A stretch of DNA of 64,000 nt, taken from the NCBI GenBank assembly GCA_934102055.1, contig CAKOSE010000001.1, positions 1 through 64,000 on the forward strand, written 5' to 3'. The stretch's first letter is position 1. Each line of letters opens with the position of its first letter. The notes below the pieces were generated by a model, which made no database searches, was not told the DNA's origin, and saw only the letters and a program-made list of their open reading frames with translations. The stretch comes from an uncultured Bacilli bacterium. GTDB taxonomy: Bacteria; Bacillota_I; Bacilli_A; RF39; UBA660. The translations under genes and the position numbers were made by a program. Of this stretch, positions 1 to 8,693 are shown one piece after another.

Positions 1-27
1 TCTTTCTTCATAACTTATTTTAGTCAT
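1..27 (-). CDS. Possible transposase N-terminus, cut by the window edge
   Basis: Only the first nine codons lie in the window (MTKISYEER, reading leftwards from an ATG at 27-25). A GAGG lies upstream at a normal distance. This opening resembles the start of HTH subunits of IS3/IS150-type transposases, but nine residues are too few to be sure. Its position just beyond a decayed mobilisation-like gene and a tRNA fits a patch of mobile-element debris. Confidence 0.25.
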
Positions 28-32
28 ACAAA

Positions 33-66
33 AACCTCGTTTCTATTTTGTCCAAGAAACGGGGTT
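33..66 (-). terminator. Rho-independent terminator (minus strand)
   Basis: A 12-bp stem (33-44 with 55-66, one G-T wobble) has a 10-nt loop and is followed on the minus strand by a T-run. The last codons of the broken gene to its right run into the stem, so it probably ended that gene's transcript. Confidence 0.6.
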
Positions 67-475
67 CATATCATAAGCTATCGTCTTTTTTTTATCAATT
101 TCATCTATTATATTAGTTTTATCTTTATTAAGTTTAGTTATTTCTTTATTGATAGATTCTTTATTTATTTCCATATTAGATACTTCTTCATGAAGATTAG
201 AAAGTTCTTTTTTTTTAACTCATTTGCTTTCTCATTAAACTTTAATCTTTCATAAGCAGTATAATCTCTATTTTTACTTTCTTTCTTTTTTAAGTTTATT
301 ATCTAATTGATAGACATGATTAAATTCTTCAATACATTTTTCTCTCATTTTACCTTGAATAACTACTAATGATTCTTTTGTAAATATAGATGTTTTATCA
401 ACTTGTCTTGATAAACCAGTTTTACAATTTACTTTTTTAATTCAGTTTCAAACTCTATTGGTTTACTTACAAATT
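43..475 (-). pseudogene. Frameshifted remnant, possibly a plasmid mobilisation/recombination protein tail
   Basis: Reading the minus strand gives one lysine/glutamate-rich protein broken across frames. Pieces recovered in order include EFETELKK, then CKTGLSRQVDKTSIF, then RDYTAYERLKFNEKANEL, then NLHEEVSNMEINKESI, ending at a TAG at 43-45. Single-base slips at A-runs separate the pieces (near 430, 290 and 213). A long charged coiled-coil after a short globular part is typical of the C-terminus of Pre/Mob (MobV) relaxases, but no relaxase motif remains, so the identity is a guess. The decay itself is clear from the sequence. Confidence 0.4.
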
Positions 476-504
476 AATCTTAATAAAATCCTTTCTTAAC
501 ACAA

Positions 505-539
505 AAAAATATCAACTTCATTTAGAAATTGATATTTTT
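505..539 (-). terminator. Terminator downstream of tRNA-Cys
   Basis: An 11-bp perfect stem (505-515 with 529-539) is followed by a T-run on the minus strand, about 40 nt past the tRNA 3' end. The stem is A/T-rich and flanked by A and T runs, so it could act in both directions. Confidence 0.6.
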
Positions 540-581
540 CTATATTAAGTCCAAACTAAATAGTTCGAACAGATTTTCCAA

Positions 582-656
582 TGGAGGGCCTGGCCGGATT
601 TGAACCGGCGAATCAAGGTTTTGCAGACCCATGCCTTACCACTTGGCTACAGACCC
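582..656 (-). tRNA. tRNA-Cys (GCA)
   Basis: The minus strand folds as a complete 75-nt tRNA. The acceptor stem GGGTCTG pairs with CAGGCCC (one G-T), the D-arm and T-arm (GGTTCAAATCC) are canonical, and the anticodon loop CTGCAAA carries GCA for cysteine. The 3' CCA is encoded. It stands alone with its own terminator. The mobile-element remnant lies downstream of its 3' end, a common arrangement at tRNA integration sites, though I see no duplicated attachment sequence. Confidence 0.95.
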
Positions 657-822
657 ATTGCATAATTAATTTTACATTAGTTTTCTTTTTATGTCAATCA
701 ATATAATTATATATTTTTTTAAATTATATGTATTTTATTAAAAAATATCATAAAAGAAGATATTTTCTTTGAATTCGTTATTGTTTGTGATAGAATTATA
801 TTGTTATGAGGAGTTGAGAAAA

Positions 823-2451
823 ATGGAAAAGACTTTTATATTTGGACATCATAATCCTGATACTGATTCTGTTTGTTCTGCGATTGCGTTGTCTTATTAT
901 AAAAACAAATTGGGTTTTAATACTGAACCTAGAATATTAGATGAGATCAATAAGGAAACAGCATATGTTCTTGATTATTTTAATGTTTCTGAACCTAGTT
1001 ATATTGATAATGTTAAATTACAAATAAAGGATATTGATTATCATAAGGACTATTTTATGAAAGAAACTGATTCTATAAAGAAGGTTTATGATTTTTTACT
1101 TGAAAAGGGTATTACTGGTCTTCCAATTGTAGATGATAAGCAAAAGTTTGTTGGACTTATTACTTTGAAAATGATTCTTAATAAGCTTTTTGAAGGAAAT
1201 TTAAGAAAGATAACAACAACCTATGATAATATATTAGAGGTTTTATCTGGAAGGGAAGTACTTCGTTTTAATAATGAGATAGATGGAGAAATTATTGTTG
1301 GAGGATATCGTTCAATGATCTTTGTAAGTGAGGTTGATTTATCTTCTAAGGATATTTTAATTACTGCTAATCGTCCTATTATAATAAATCATGCTATTGA
1401 AAAAGGTATTAAAAATATAATAGTTGTAGGACCTCAGGAATTAGATCATGAATGTATGGAAAGGGCTAAGAAAAAAAAGGTTAATATAATTAGAACGGAA
1501 CATGATACTTTTTATGCTGTTAAACTAATATCTCTTTCAGGTTGTGCTAGTTATTTTTGTGATAGAAATAGAGTTACATGTTTTTATGAAGATGATTATT
1601 ATAATGATTTTGTGGATATTTCTAAGAAGCTTAAGTATAATAATTATCCTGTAATAGGAGATAATAATAAATGTTTAGGTCTTCTTCGTCTTACTGATTT
1701 AGATAATGTGAATAGAAAAAAGGTGATTTTAGTAGATCATAATGAAAGTGGTCAAAGTATTGTGGGACTTCATCAAGCTGAGATAGTTGAAATAGTGGAT
1801 CATCATAAGATAGGAGATTTAACTACAAATAATCCAATTAATTTTAGGAACATGGCTGTTGGTAGTACTAATACTATTATTTATCAATTGTTTAGAGAAA
1901 AAAATATGGAAATACCTAAAAATATTGCTGGACTTATGTTAGCGGGTATTTTATCAGATACTCTTATTTTAAAGAGTCCTACGACTACTTCGTATGATAA
2001 GGAAGCTGTGCTTGCACTATCTGATATAGCAAATGTTGATTATGAGAAGTTTGGTATAGATATGTTTAAGGCTGGTACTTCTTTAGAAGGAAGAACAAGG
2101 GAAGAAGTGATTAATACTGATATTAAATCGTTTAATTATGATGATGAGACCAGATATGCAGTTAGTCAAATTTTTACTTTAGATATTGATCAAGTAATGA
2201 AGGATATAGATAGTTATATAAATCTTATTGAAGAAATGAAAAATAAAGGTGGATATAAGTTTATAGTGGTTGCAATTACTGATATCTTAAAAAATGGTTC
2301 ATACTTTATTTTTACTGATAGTGGTAAAGAGATAATGAAAGCAGGGTATGCTATATCAAATATTGAGCAAGGTATGTATATTGATGGGCAAGTTTCGAGA
2401 AAGAAACAAATTGTACCGGCTTTGATAAATGGAATTAATAGATTAAAATAA
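823..2451 (+). CDS. ppaC: Manganese-dependent inorganic pyrophosphatase with CBS and DRTGG domains (family II)
   Basis: Hydrolyses pyrophosphate to phosphate in the cytoplasm, pulling biosynthetic reactions forward. The 542-residue protein starts at the ATG at 823, preceded by GAGGAG; an earlier in-frame TTG lacks a site. The N-terminus carries the DHH-family metal motif GHHNPDTDS (residues 8-16). A CBS pair (about 70-125 and 250-300) flanks a DRTGG-like domain. The DHH motif VDHHK is near residue 325 and the DHHA2 domain fills the C-terminus. Family members with this inserted cassette are regulated by adenine nucleotides. It appears monocistronic, ending at a strong terminator. Confidence 0.93.
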   Translation: MEKTFIFGHHNPDTDSVCSAIALSYYKNKLGFNTEPRILDEINKETAYVLDYFNVSEPSYIDNVKLQIKDIDYHKDYFMKETDSIKKVYDFLLEKGITGLPIVDDKQKFVGLITLKMILNKLFEGNLRKITTTYDNILEVLSGREVLRFNNEIDGEIIVGGYRSMIFVSEVDLSSKDILITANRPIIINHAIEKGIKNIIVVGPQELDHECMERAKKKKVNIIRTEHDTFYAVKLISLSGCASYFCDRNRVTCFYEDDYYNDFVDISKKLKYNNYPVIGDNNKCLGLLRLTDLDNVNRKKVILVDHNESGQSIVGLHQAEIVEIVDHHKIGDLTTNNPINFRNMAVGSTNTIIYQLFREKNMEIPKNIAGLMLAGILSDTLILKSPTTTSYDKEAVLALSDIANVDYEKFGIDMFKAGTSLEGRTREEVINTDIKSFNYDDETRYAVSQIFTLDIDQVMKDIDSYINLIEEMKNKGGYKFIVVAITDILKNGSYFIFTDSGKEIMKAGYAISNIEQGMYIDGQVSRKKQIVPALINGINRLK

Positions 2452-2452
2452 T

Positions 2453-2490
2453 AAATAGTGCGCAAATGAAACGCACTATTTTTGTTTTTT
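2453..2490 (+). terminator. Terminator between ppaC and the convergent HTH gene
   Basis: A 10-bp perfect stem (2453-2462 with 2472-2481) has a 9-nt loop and a T-rich tail on the plus strand. It overlaps the stop codon of the minus-strand HTH gene and may serve both directions. Confidence 0.8.
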
Positions 2491-2694
2491 TTGAATGGTT
2501 ACAGTGTAACCATATTTATTTGCAACTTTCATAAGAGTTTCAAATGTATATCTACGAACTCCTCTTTCATAACTTTGAATGGTCATTCTACTAACTCCGA
2601 GTTCTTGTGCAAATTCTCCTTGTTTTAATCCTGACCATTCACGCATTATTTTAAAGACATCTTTTTCGTTATAATTATTAGCTATTAGTTTCAT
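2476..2694 (-). CDS. Small XRE-family HTH regulator
   Basis: A 72-residue single-domain DNA-binding protein. The HTH spans about residues 22-60 (LKQGEFAQELGVSRMTIQSY), typical of Cro/CI-type repressors and antitoxins. The ATG is preceded by AGGTGAT. It is transcribed away from another small HTH gene across a 118-bp gap holding a perfect promoter and a palindrome, so self-regulation or regulation of the neighbour is likely (inference). No toxin gene is adjacent, so an antitoxin role is not supported. Confidence 0.85.
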   Translation of the reverse strand: MKLIANNYNEKDVFKIMREWSGLKQGEFAQELGVSRMTIQSYERGVRRYTFETLMKVANKYGYTVTIQKKQK

Positions 2695-2707
2695 GTGATC
2701 ACCTCTG

Positions 2708-2736
2708 TTGACAAGCTTACATTACGAATGTATAAT
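2708..2736 (+). promoter_or_regulatory. Consensus sigma-A promoter for the HTH gene at 2813
   Basis: TTGACA (2708-2713), 17-nt spacer, TATAAT (2731-2736): a perfect match to the vegetative consensus. Such a strong promoter usually needs repression to be silent, which fits the palindrome overlapping its -10. Confidence 0.85.
2718..2732. promoter_or_regulatory. Palindromic candidate operator
   Basis: TACATT-ACG-AATGTA is a perfect 6-bp inverted repeat with a 3-nt centre, placed in the spacer and the first bases of the -10 box. A dimeric HTH protein bound here would block RNA polymerase. The divergent XRE protein is the obvious candidate binder. Confidence 0.5.
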
Positions 2737-2812
2737 TGTTTTATATTACATACTTATAGTGTGCATATAATTTTTGTTATTATACATATTTATTTTAAAA
2801 GAGGTGACTGTT

Positions 2813-3049
2813 ATGCCAACTGAGTTTGTTATATATTATGAAGATGAAAGTGAATTATTTGTAAATAAATCAAAGGAAGAGAAGAGAAAACTTAGACCTT
2901 TAATGGTTAAAATGGCTAAGGAAAGGGGAATTAAACCTACTGCTAGATATTTTAAGACCTATCCTTCGACAGTAAGAAATATTTTAAGAAAGTATGAAGA
3001 AGGTGGAGAGGAAGCTTTGCAAAGGATGGGGACTAGAAAAAAGAGTTAA
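2813..3049 (+). CDS. Small HTH protein, transposase-type DNA-binding domain
   Basis: A 78-residue protein starting at the ATG at 2813 after GAGGTG. The middle (GIKPTARYFKTYPSTVRNIL, about residues 40-60) is a homeodomain-like HTH of the kind found at the N-terminus of transposases. No catalytic domain follows, so it is either a stand-alone regulator or a domesticated fragment. It shares its last bases with the convergent radical SAM gene. The acidic N-terminus (YYEDESELF) is not part of the HTH. Function unknown. Confidence 0.6.
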   Translation: MPTEFVIYYEDESELFVNKSKEEKRKLRPLMVKMAKERGIKPTARYFKTYPSTVRNILRKYEEGGEEALQRMGTRKKS

Positions 3050-3936
3050 AATACTTGATTGTTAAAATCAGGTATAAAACTCTTTTTTTGTGTACCGTTT
3101 TCTTGAACAAAACAGTTTTCTATTCCTATTGAGCAAGCATAATCAATTAATTCATAGTATTCCTTTTTTGATAATGTTTTATTAAGTTCTTGGTATTTAC
3201 ATTTTCTAACTGGAGTATATTGGTTCATTAGACTGATATATATATTGTTTCCATAAGTGTTATGAAGATAGGAGAGTATTTTTTTTGAATCGTTATTATT
3301 TGAAGGAAGTGCTAAATGTCTTACAATGACACCTTTTTTGATTATTCCATCTTTTGAGAAGATTGGTTTACCTACTTGTTTATACATTTCTTTTATAGCA
3401 CTTTTTGCATACTTAAAATAGTCTTTACATCCTGAATATTTTAAAGATAAATCATCATCATAGTATTTTAAATCAGGTAAGTATACGTCTATTAATCCTT
3501 CAAGTAGTTTTAGAGAGGATGTTTTTTCATAACCACTTGTGTTATATATTATGGGAATTGATAATCCTTTTTGTTTTGCTAGGATAAGTCCTTCTTTTAT
3601 TAATGGGATATAGTGAGTAGGGGTTACTAAATTTATATTATTAGCACCATCTTTTTGAAGTTTTAAACATATATTACTAAATTCTTCTACTGTTATTTCT
3701 TGTCCTTTTTTGTTAAAACTTATATCATAGTTTTGACAAAATATGCATTTTAGACTGCAATAAGTAAAGAAAATAGTGCCACTTCCGTTTTTTCCTGAGA
3801 TACAAGGTTCTTCAAAATGATGAAGTGCTGCTCTTGCAATTTTTAATTTATCATTAGCACTACAATAACCTGTGTTAATTTTTCTATTAATGTTACAGTT
3901 TCTGGGACAAATTTTGCAGTTTTTAAAATAATCCAT
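3046..3936 (-). CDS. Radical SAM protein, PflX-like (pyruvate formate-lyase activase homologue)
   Basis: A 296-residue radical SAM protein. The CX3CX2C cluster CSLKCIFC (Cys60, 64, 67) would bind the 4Fe-4S cluster that cleaves S-adenosylmethionine. Upstream are four more cysteines (C7, C10, C14, C25), the N-terminal metal site typical of the PflX group (COG1313). The start at 3936 is set by GGTGAT; an ATG nine codons earlier has no site. The target protein is not known for this group and no glycyl-radical enzyme is adjacent; the nearest, nrdD at 52.8 kb, has its own activase. Stop codons overlap with the convergent HTH gene. Confidence 0.85.
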   Translation of the reverse strand: MDYFKNCKICPRNCNINRKINTGYCSANDKLKIARAALHHFEEPCISGKNGSGTIFFTYCSLKCIFCQNYDISFNKKGQEITVEEFSNICLKLQKDGANNINLVTPTHYIPLIKEGLILAKQKGLSIPIIYNTSGYEKTSSLKLLEGLIDVYLPDLKYYDDDLSLKYSGCKDYFKYAKSAIKEMYKQVGKPIFSKDGIIKKGVIVRHLALPSNNNDSKKILSYLHNTYGNNIYISLMNQYTPVRKCKYQELNKTLSKKEYYELIDYACSIGIENCFVQENGTQKKSFIPDFNNQVF

Positions 3937-4048
3937 AAAATCACCATATTTATTATATAACAAAAAGTATAATATGGTTTAAAAACTTTGTAAGAATATA
4001 TTGTAGATATATTGTTTTTTTAAAACATATACTTTGTTAGGTGATTAT

Positions 4049-5959
4049 ATGTTTACTGGTTTTTATAATCAAAGAATTAAGTATGTTTTTATAATATTTG
4101 TTCTTTTGTTTTTTATAATATTTGTAAAGATAGTTTATGTTCAAGTTTTTTCTTATGAAAAACTTAGTACATTATCTGATGATTTATGGAGTAGGGAACT
4201 TCCTATAAGTGCTGCGAGGGGTAAGATTTTAGATAGAAATGGAAAGGTGCTTGCGGATAATAAAACTATTACTAGTTTGGTTATTATACCTAATCAAATA
4301 GAGGATAAGGAAAGGGTTACTGAGGTTCTTAGTTCTATTCTTAAGGTTAATTATCAAGATATGTATAAACATGTAACGAAGAAGACTTCTATAGAGAGAG
4401 TGCATCCTGAGGGGAGAAATTTATCTTTTGAGATAGCGGATAAGATAAATAGTTATAACTTTTCGGGAGTTTATTTGGTTAAGGAGTCAAAAAGATATTA
4501 TCCAAATAAGGATATGCTTTCTCATGTAATAGGATATACTGGTATAGACAATCAGGGTTTATCTGGGATAGAGCTTTTGTATGATAAATACTTAACTGGA
4601 GAGAATGGTGCGATAAAGTATTATAGTGATGCAAAGGGGAATAAGCTTGATATGGCAGAAGTTTATAATGAACCAGTTCCAGGGCTTGATGTTATGCTTA
4701 CTGTTGATTATGATATTCAGACTTCTATAGAAAGGGAACTTGATAATATAGAGGATATGTTTTCTCCTGATCATGCCCTTGCTATTGCTATGGATCCTAA
4801 TACAGGAGAGGTTCTTGCAATGAGTTCAAGGCCTTCATTTGATCCTAATAATTATAAGAATTATAGTAGTGATGTTTTAAGTAGGAATCTTCCTATTTGG
4901 ATGACATATGAGCCTGGTTCAACTTTTAAGATAATAACTACTGCTTCAGCAGTAGAAGAACAGGTAGTAGATCTTTTTAAGGATCAGTTTTATGATAGTG
5001 GTTCTGTTACTGTAAGTGGTTCTAAGTTAAGATGTTGGAAAGCTGGAGGACATGGTCATCAAACGTTTCTTCAGGTATTTGAAAACTCTTGTAACCCAGG
5101 ATTTGTAAAGATGGGGTTTTTGCTAGGAAAAAATAAGTTATTTGATTATATAAAGTTATTTGGATTTGGTGAAAAAACTGGAATAGATTTAAATGGTGAA
5201 GGGAAAGGTATTATTTTTGATATAGGTGATGTTAATGATCTGGAGCTTTCTACTACAGCATTTGGTCAGGGAGTTAGTGTAACCCCAATTCAGCAAATAA
5301 CAGCGGTATCTTCGATAGTAAATGGGGGTAATTTATATAAACCATATATAATGAAAAGTATTTTAGATAGTAAAACTGGTAATATTTATCAAGAAAATGA
5401 AAAGACATTAGTAAGGAAAACTATTAGTGAGAGTACTACCAAAACTATGAGAATAGCACTTGAAAGTGTAGTGGCTCGTGGTGGGGGAAAGGTAACGTAT
5501 ATAGATGGTTATCGTGTTGGTGGAAAAACTGGAACTGCTCAAAAAGTGGAAAATGGTAGATATTTAGAAAATAATTATATAATGAGTTTTATGGCAGTTC
5601 TTCCGAGTAATGATCCAAATGTTGTTTTATATCTTGCAATTGATAATCCTAAAAAAACAGCTCTTTTATCTAGTTATACTACAACACCATTTGTTAGAAA
5701 AATACTACTTGATATGATTAATATTTTAGATATAAAAAAACAACCTGATCAAGCTTTAAAGGATTATGAATGGATGGATAAGAAGTATTATGAGGTTCCA
5801 AATGTTGTTGGAATGACTAGGAAAGAAGCAAAAAAGGTTTTATCTAATTTTGAAATAGAGTTTGCTGGGGAGGGAGATACAGTTGTAGAACAAAGTCCAT
5901 CTGCTGGTACTAGATATTATGAAACTGGTGTTGTAAAACTTCTTTTGGGAAATAGATGA
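4049..5959 (+). CDS. Class B penicillin-binding protein (FtsI/SpoVD type) with C-terminal PASTA domain
   Basis: Peptidoglycan transpeptidase of the cell surface, 636 residues, starting at the ATG at 4049 after TAGGTGAT. One N-terminal membrane helix (about 12-35) is followed by the dimerisation domain (about 50-200) and the transpeptidase. The three active-site motifs are present: S291-TFK, S347-C-N349 and K493-TG. A PASTA domain (VPNVVGMTRKEAKK onward) occupies about 575-636. It sits just before mraY, as division PBPs do in dcw clusters. PASTA tails occur both in the vegetative division PBP (PBP2B) and the sporulation enzyme SpoVD; sequence alone does not separate them here. Confidence 0.92.
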   Translation: MFTGFYNQRIKYVFIIFVLLFFIIFVKIVYVQVFSYEKLSTLSDDLWSRELPISAARGKILDRNGKVLADNKTITSLVIIPNQIEDKERVTEVLSSILKVNYQDMYKHVTKKTSIERVHPEGRNLSFEIADKINSYNFSGVYLVKESKRYYPNKDMLSHVIGYTGIDNQGLSGIELLYDKYLTGENGAIKYYSDAKGNKLDMAEVYNEPVPGLDVMLTVDYDIQTSIERELDNIEDMFSPDHALAIAMDPNTGEVLAMSSRPSFDPNNYKNYSSDVLSRNLPIWMTYEPGSTFKIITTASAVEEQVVDLFKDQFYDSGSVTVSGSKLRCWKAGGHGHQTFLQVFENSCNPGFVKMGFLLGKNKLFDYIKLFGFGEKTGIDLNGEGKGIIFDIGDVNDLELSTTAFGQGVSVTPIQQITAVSSIVNGGNLYKPYIMKSILDSKTGNIYQENEKTLVRKTISESTTKTMRIALESVVARGGGKVTYIDGYRVGGKTGTAQKVENGRYLENNYIMSFMAVLPSNDPNVVLYLAIDNPKKTALLSSYTTTPFVRKILLDMINILDIKKQPDQALKDYEWMDKKYYEVPNVVGMTRKEAKKVLSNFEIEFAGEGDTVVEQSPSAGTRYYETGVVKLLLGNR

Positions 5960-6046
5960 TGTAAAGCTTTTTGTAAAGTAAATTTGAAAAATATAGTTAA
6001 AACATAAAAAGTATAGTATAATGTTATATGAATTGAGGTGTATTTT

Positions 6047-7027
6047 ATGTTAGTGCTTACAAAATCAATCTTATCAATTATGATAGGTTTTATAGCTGCA
6101 GTTGTCATAGGACTTATTTTAATACCAATTTTAAAAAGAATAAATTTTGGGCAAAGGATTAGTGAATATGTTGGAGAATCACATAGAAAAAAAGAGGGAA
6201 CTCCGACAATGGGAGGAATTATCTTTATAATACCTACTATTCTTGCAATCCTGTTTTTAGTTATTGATGGAAGAATACAGATGACTTATAATTTACTTAT
6301 TATAATGATTGTTTTTGTTCTTTATGCATTTATTGGGTTTTTGGATGATTTTTTATCTTTGAAGAAAGGGAAAAATGAAGGACTTACTGTCTCCCAGAAG
6401 TTTATTGCTCAAATAATTGTTGCTATTATATTCTTTGCAATTTATATGAAATATAATGGCAATACGAATTTTACTGTTACAACTCTTGGAATAGATGTTG
6501 ATTTAGGCTTTGGATATGGTATTCTTATTTTGTTTCTATTGGTTGGATTTTCAAATGCTGTTAATCTTACTGATGGTTTAGATGGTTTAGCTGGAGGACT
6601 TAGTGCTATTGCATTTATTGCTTTTGCATTAATTTCATTATTTATAGGAAAAGAAGATGTAGGAATATTCTGTTTTGTGTTAACTGGTGCTTTAGCAGGA
6701 TTTCTTATGTTTAATGCATATCCTGCGAGAGTCTTTATGGGGGATACTGGTTCTCTGGCACTTGGAGCAGTACTTGCTACAGTGGCAATTCTTACAAGAA
6801 GAGAGATAACTTTGTTTGTAATAGGACTTGTTTTTGTTCTTGAAACTTTAAGTGTTATGATACAAGTATTTTGGTATAAAAAAACAAAGAAGAGAATATT
6901 TTTAATGACTCCGATACATCATCATTTTGAAAAAAGTGGATATGAAGAACCAGATATAGTAAAAGGATTTTGGCTTGCAGGAATTATTCTTGCAGTACTT
7001 GGAATATTCTTTGCAGTTTGGATATAG
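6047..7027 (+). CDS. mraY: Phospho-N-acetylmuramoyl-pentapeptide transferase
   Basis: Makes lipid I by moving phospho-MurNAc-pentapeptide from UDP onto undecaprenyl phosphate at the inner membrane face. The protein has 326 residues, about ten membrane helices and the family motifs: FLDD, NLTDGLDGLAGG, GDTGSLALG and the loop MTPIHHHFE. The ATG at 6047 follows GAGGTG. It lies 87 nt after the PBP gene. The genes usually between and after them (murE, murD, ftsW, murG) are absent here; FtsW is 7 kb away on the other strand. Confidence 0.96.
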   Translation: MLVLTKSILSIMIGFIAAVVIGLILIPILKRINFGQRISEYVGESHRKKEGTPTMGGIIFIIPTILAILFLVIDGRIQMTYNLLIIMIVFVLYAFIGFLDDFLSLKKGKNEGLTVSQKFIAQIIVAIIFFAIYMKYNGNTNFTVTTLGIDVDLGFGYGILILFLLVGFSNAVNLTDGLDGLAGGLSAIAFIAFALISLFIGKEDVGIFCFVLTGALAGFLMFNAYPARVFMGDTGSLALGAVLATVAILTRREITLFVIGLVFVLETLSVMIQVFWYKKTKKRIFLMTPIHHHFEKSGYEEPDIVKGFWLAGIILAVLGIFFAVWI

Positions 7028-7028
7028 G

Positions 7029-7049
7029 CTAGCTTTTGCTAGTTTTTTT
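7029..7049 (+). terminator. Terminator after mraY
   Basis: CTAGC-TTTT-GCTAG followed by seven Ts. The stem is only 5 bp, so termination may be partial. Confidence 0.55.
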
Positions 7050-7050
7050 C

Positions 7051-7079
7051 TTGTATTATCTAAATTTCTGTGCTATAAT
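7051..7079 (+). promoter_or_regulatory. Promoter for the TPR gene
   Basis: TTGTAT, 17-nt spacer, TATAAT, ending 26 nt before the start codon. Confidence 0.65.
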
Positions 7080-7105
7080 AGGCTTCTATCGAAAGGGGAG
7101 TTTTT

Positions 7106-8533
7106 ATGAAGAATTTAACTAAAGAAGATAGAGAAAAATTATATAAGTATTCAAATGAAGAAAATATTCAAAAGAAACTAGAAATAATAGCAGACTTATA
7201 TTCTAGAAATCAGGATAACTATAAGATAATGTTTAAGTTTTTAGTGACACTTGGTAAGTTTGAAGAATATAGACCAAGAGCTAAGGAACTTTTAAAGGAT
7301 CTTGTAGGGAAGGTTAATCCTTCTGCTATTTATTTTGAAATTGGAAAATTAGATGTTCTTGATAGAGATCTTGATGGTGCAGTGAAGAATTTTGAAGAAT
7401 CACTTTTCTATAATGAAAGAAATACTGGTTCTAAACTTGAACTTGCAAAGGTTTATAGATATATGAGAAGATTAGAAGATGCTAAGAGTATGCTTTATAA
7501 TTTACTTAAATCAACTGATGATAGGGCAGCGTATTATGAACTTGGGGTTATTTCTGAGATTGAAGGAAAAGATAAAAGGGCAGAAGATTATTATCAAAAA
7601 TCACTTTCAATAAGTGGAAATGATACTAGAGCATTATTTAAAATAGGAAAGATAAAAAGAAAAAATGGTGATTATGAAGAAGCTAAAAAGTATTTTGAAG
7701 AGATTTATCAAAAAAATAAAAATGACAATTATAATTTGTTAGAACTTGGTAAATGTGAATATGCCTTAGGTAATTATGATGATGCAAGAAAGTATTACAA
7801 TGAAGCGCTTGAGATAAAAAGAGATCCTGCGGTTTTTATTGAACTAGCACTTATTGAACAAAGACTAGATAATTATGAAGAAGCGTATAAATACTATCTT
7901 GAGGCAAATAAAATAGAACATAACTCTTATACTGATTATTCATTAGGAATATTTGAAAAGAGTTTGGGAAATTATGAAAAATCAATTGAATATTTTGAAA
8001 AATGTAAAGAAGAAAAAGTTAAAGAAAAGGTTTATCTATCGTTATCAAATTTATATATAAAAACTGGTGATAATGATATAGCTTATGAAATGTTTAAAAA
8101 AGTTGACCTTTCTTCTTTGAAAGTAGAAAAGGAACGAAAAGATTATTATAGACTTGAGAATTATTTTGAAGTTATAAATGGTTTGTGTAATGAATCAACT
8201 TGTAATAATTATTTTACAAGACAACTACTAAATTATGATGAAGAAGCTGCGATTGAATTATCAAGACATAGTTTTTCTAATACGTTTGATTTGGAGTCCC
8301 ATATGGATATAATAAGGGATGGAATAAAAGAGGAAAATTTAAGTAATACTAAGGGTTGCCAAGATTTTTATATAATTAATATGGATAGTGAAATAGAAGA
8401 TGTATATGGAAGAAAGACTGATAAAATTATGGCTATTACACTTATTAATACAGATAAAATAATTTCAATTATTCCAACTATTAGAGAAAAATTAAATATA
8501 CATGAGGATGGGTTTAAAAGAAAAAGAGATTAA
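7106..8533 (+). CDS. Tetratricopeptide-repeat protein
   Basis: A 475-residue cytoplasmic protein with no signal peptide or membrane helix. From about residue 70 to 330 it is built of degenerate 34-residue TPR units with the usual Gly/Ala, Tyr and Pro positions (for example KAEDYYQKSLSISGND, YDDARKYYNEALEI, YEKSIEYFEKC). The C-terminal 130 residues are not repeats and match nothing I know. TPR arrays are protein-docking scaffolds; the partner cannot be read from the sequence. It has its own promoter and terminator. Confidence 0.85.
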   Translation: MKNLTKEDREKLYKYSNEENIQKKLEIIADLYSRNQDNYKIMFKFLVTLGKFEEYRPRAKELLKDLVGKVNPSAIYFEIGKLDVLDRDLDGAVKNFEESLFYNERNTGSKLELAKVYRYMRRLEDAKSMLYNLLKSTDDRAAYYELGVISEIEGKDKRAEDYYQKSLSISGNDTRALFKIGKIKRKNGDYEEAKKYFEEIYQKNKNDNYNLLELGKCEYALGNYDDARKYYNEALEIKRDPAVFIELALIEQRLDNYEEAYKYYLEANKIEHNSYTDYSLGIFEKSLGNYEKSIEYFEKCKEEKVKEKVYLSLSNLYIKTGDNDIAYEMFKKVDLSSLKVEKERKDYYRLENYFEVINGLCNESTCNNYFTRQLLNYDEEAAIELSRHSFSNTFDLESHMDIIRDGIKEENLSNTKGCQDFYIINMDSEIEDVYGRKTDKIMAITLINTDKIISIIPTIREKLNIHEDGFKRKRD

Positions 8534-8557
8534 CTACAATGATATTTGTAGTTTTTT
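8533..8557 (+). terminator. Terminator after the TPR gene
   Basis: ACTACAA (8533-8539) pairs with TTGTAGT (8546-8552), followed by a T-run; the stem begins at the stop codon. Confidence 0.7.
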
Positions 8558-8655
8558 GTTGTTTAAAAATATGTAATTTATTATTAATTTTTTTCATACT
8601 AGTAATGTAATTTTTAATATTGGTACATAAAAATAAATGAATTTTTAAAATTCGC

Positions 8656-8683
8656 TTGACTTTTATGAAAAAACCTTTAGAAT
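8656..8683 (+). promoter_or_regulatory. Promoter for the Cna-B surface protein
   Basis: TTGACT (8656-8661), 16-nt spacer, TAGAAT (8678-8683), about 45 nt upstream of the start codon. Confidence 0.6.
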
Positions 8684-8693
8684 AATGAGTTAA

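Noticed and set aside
2476..2694. HTH gene as the antitoxin of a toxin-antitoxin pair
   Set aside because: The neighbouring small gene is itself an HTH protein, not a recognisable toxin.
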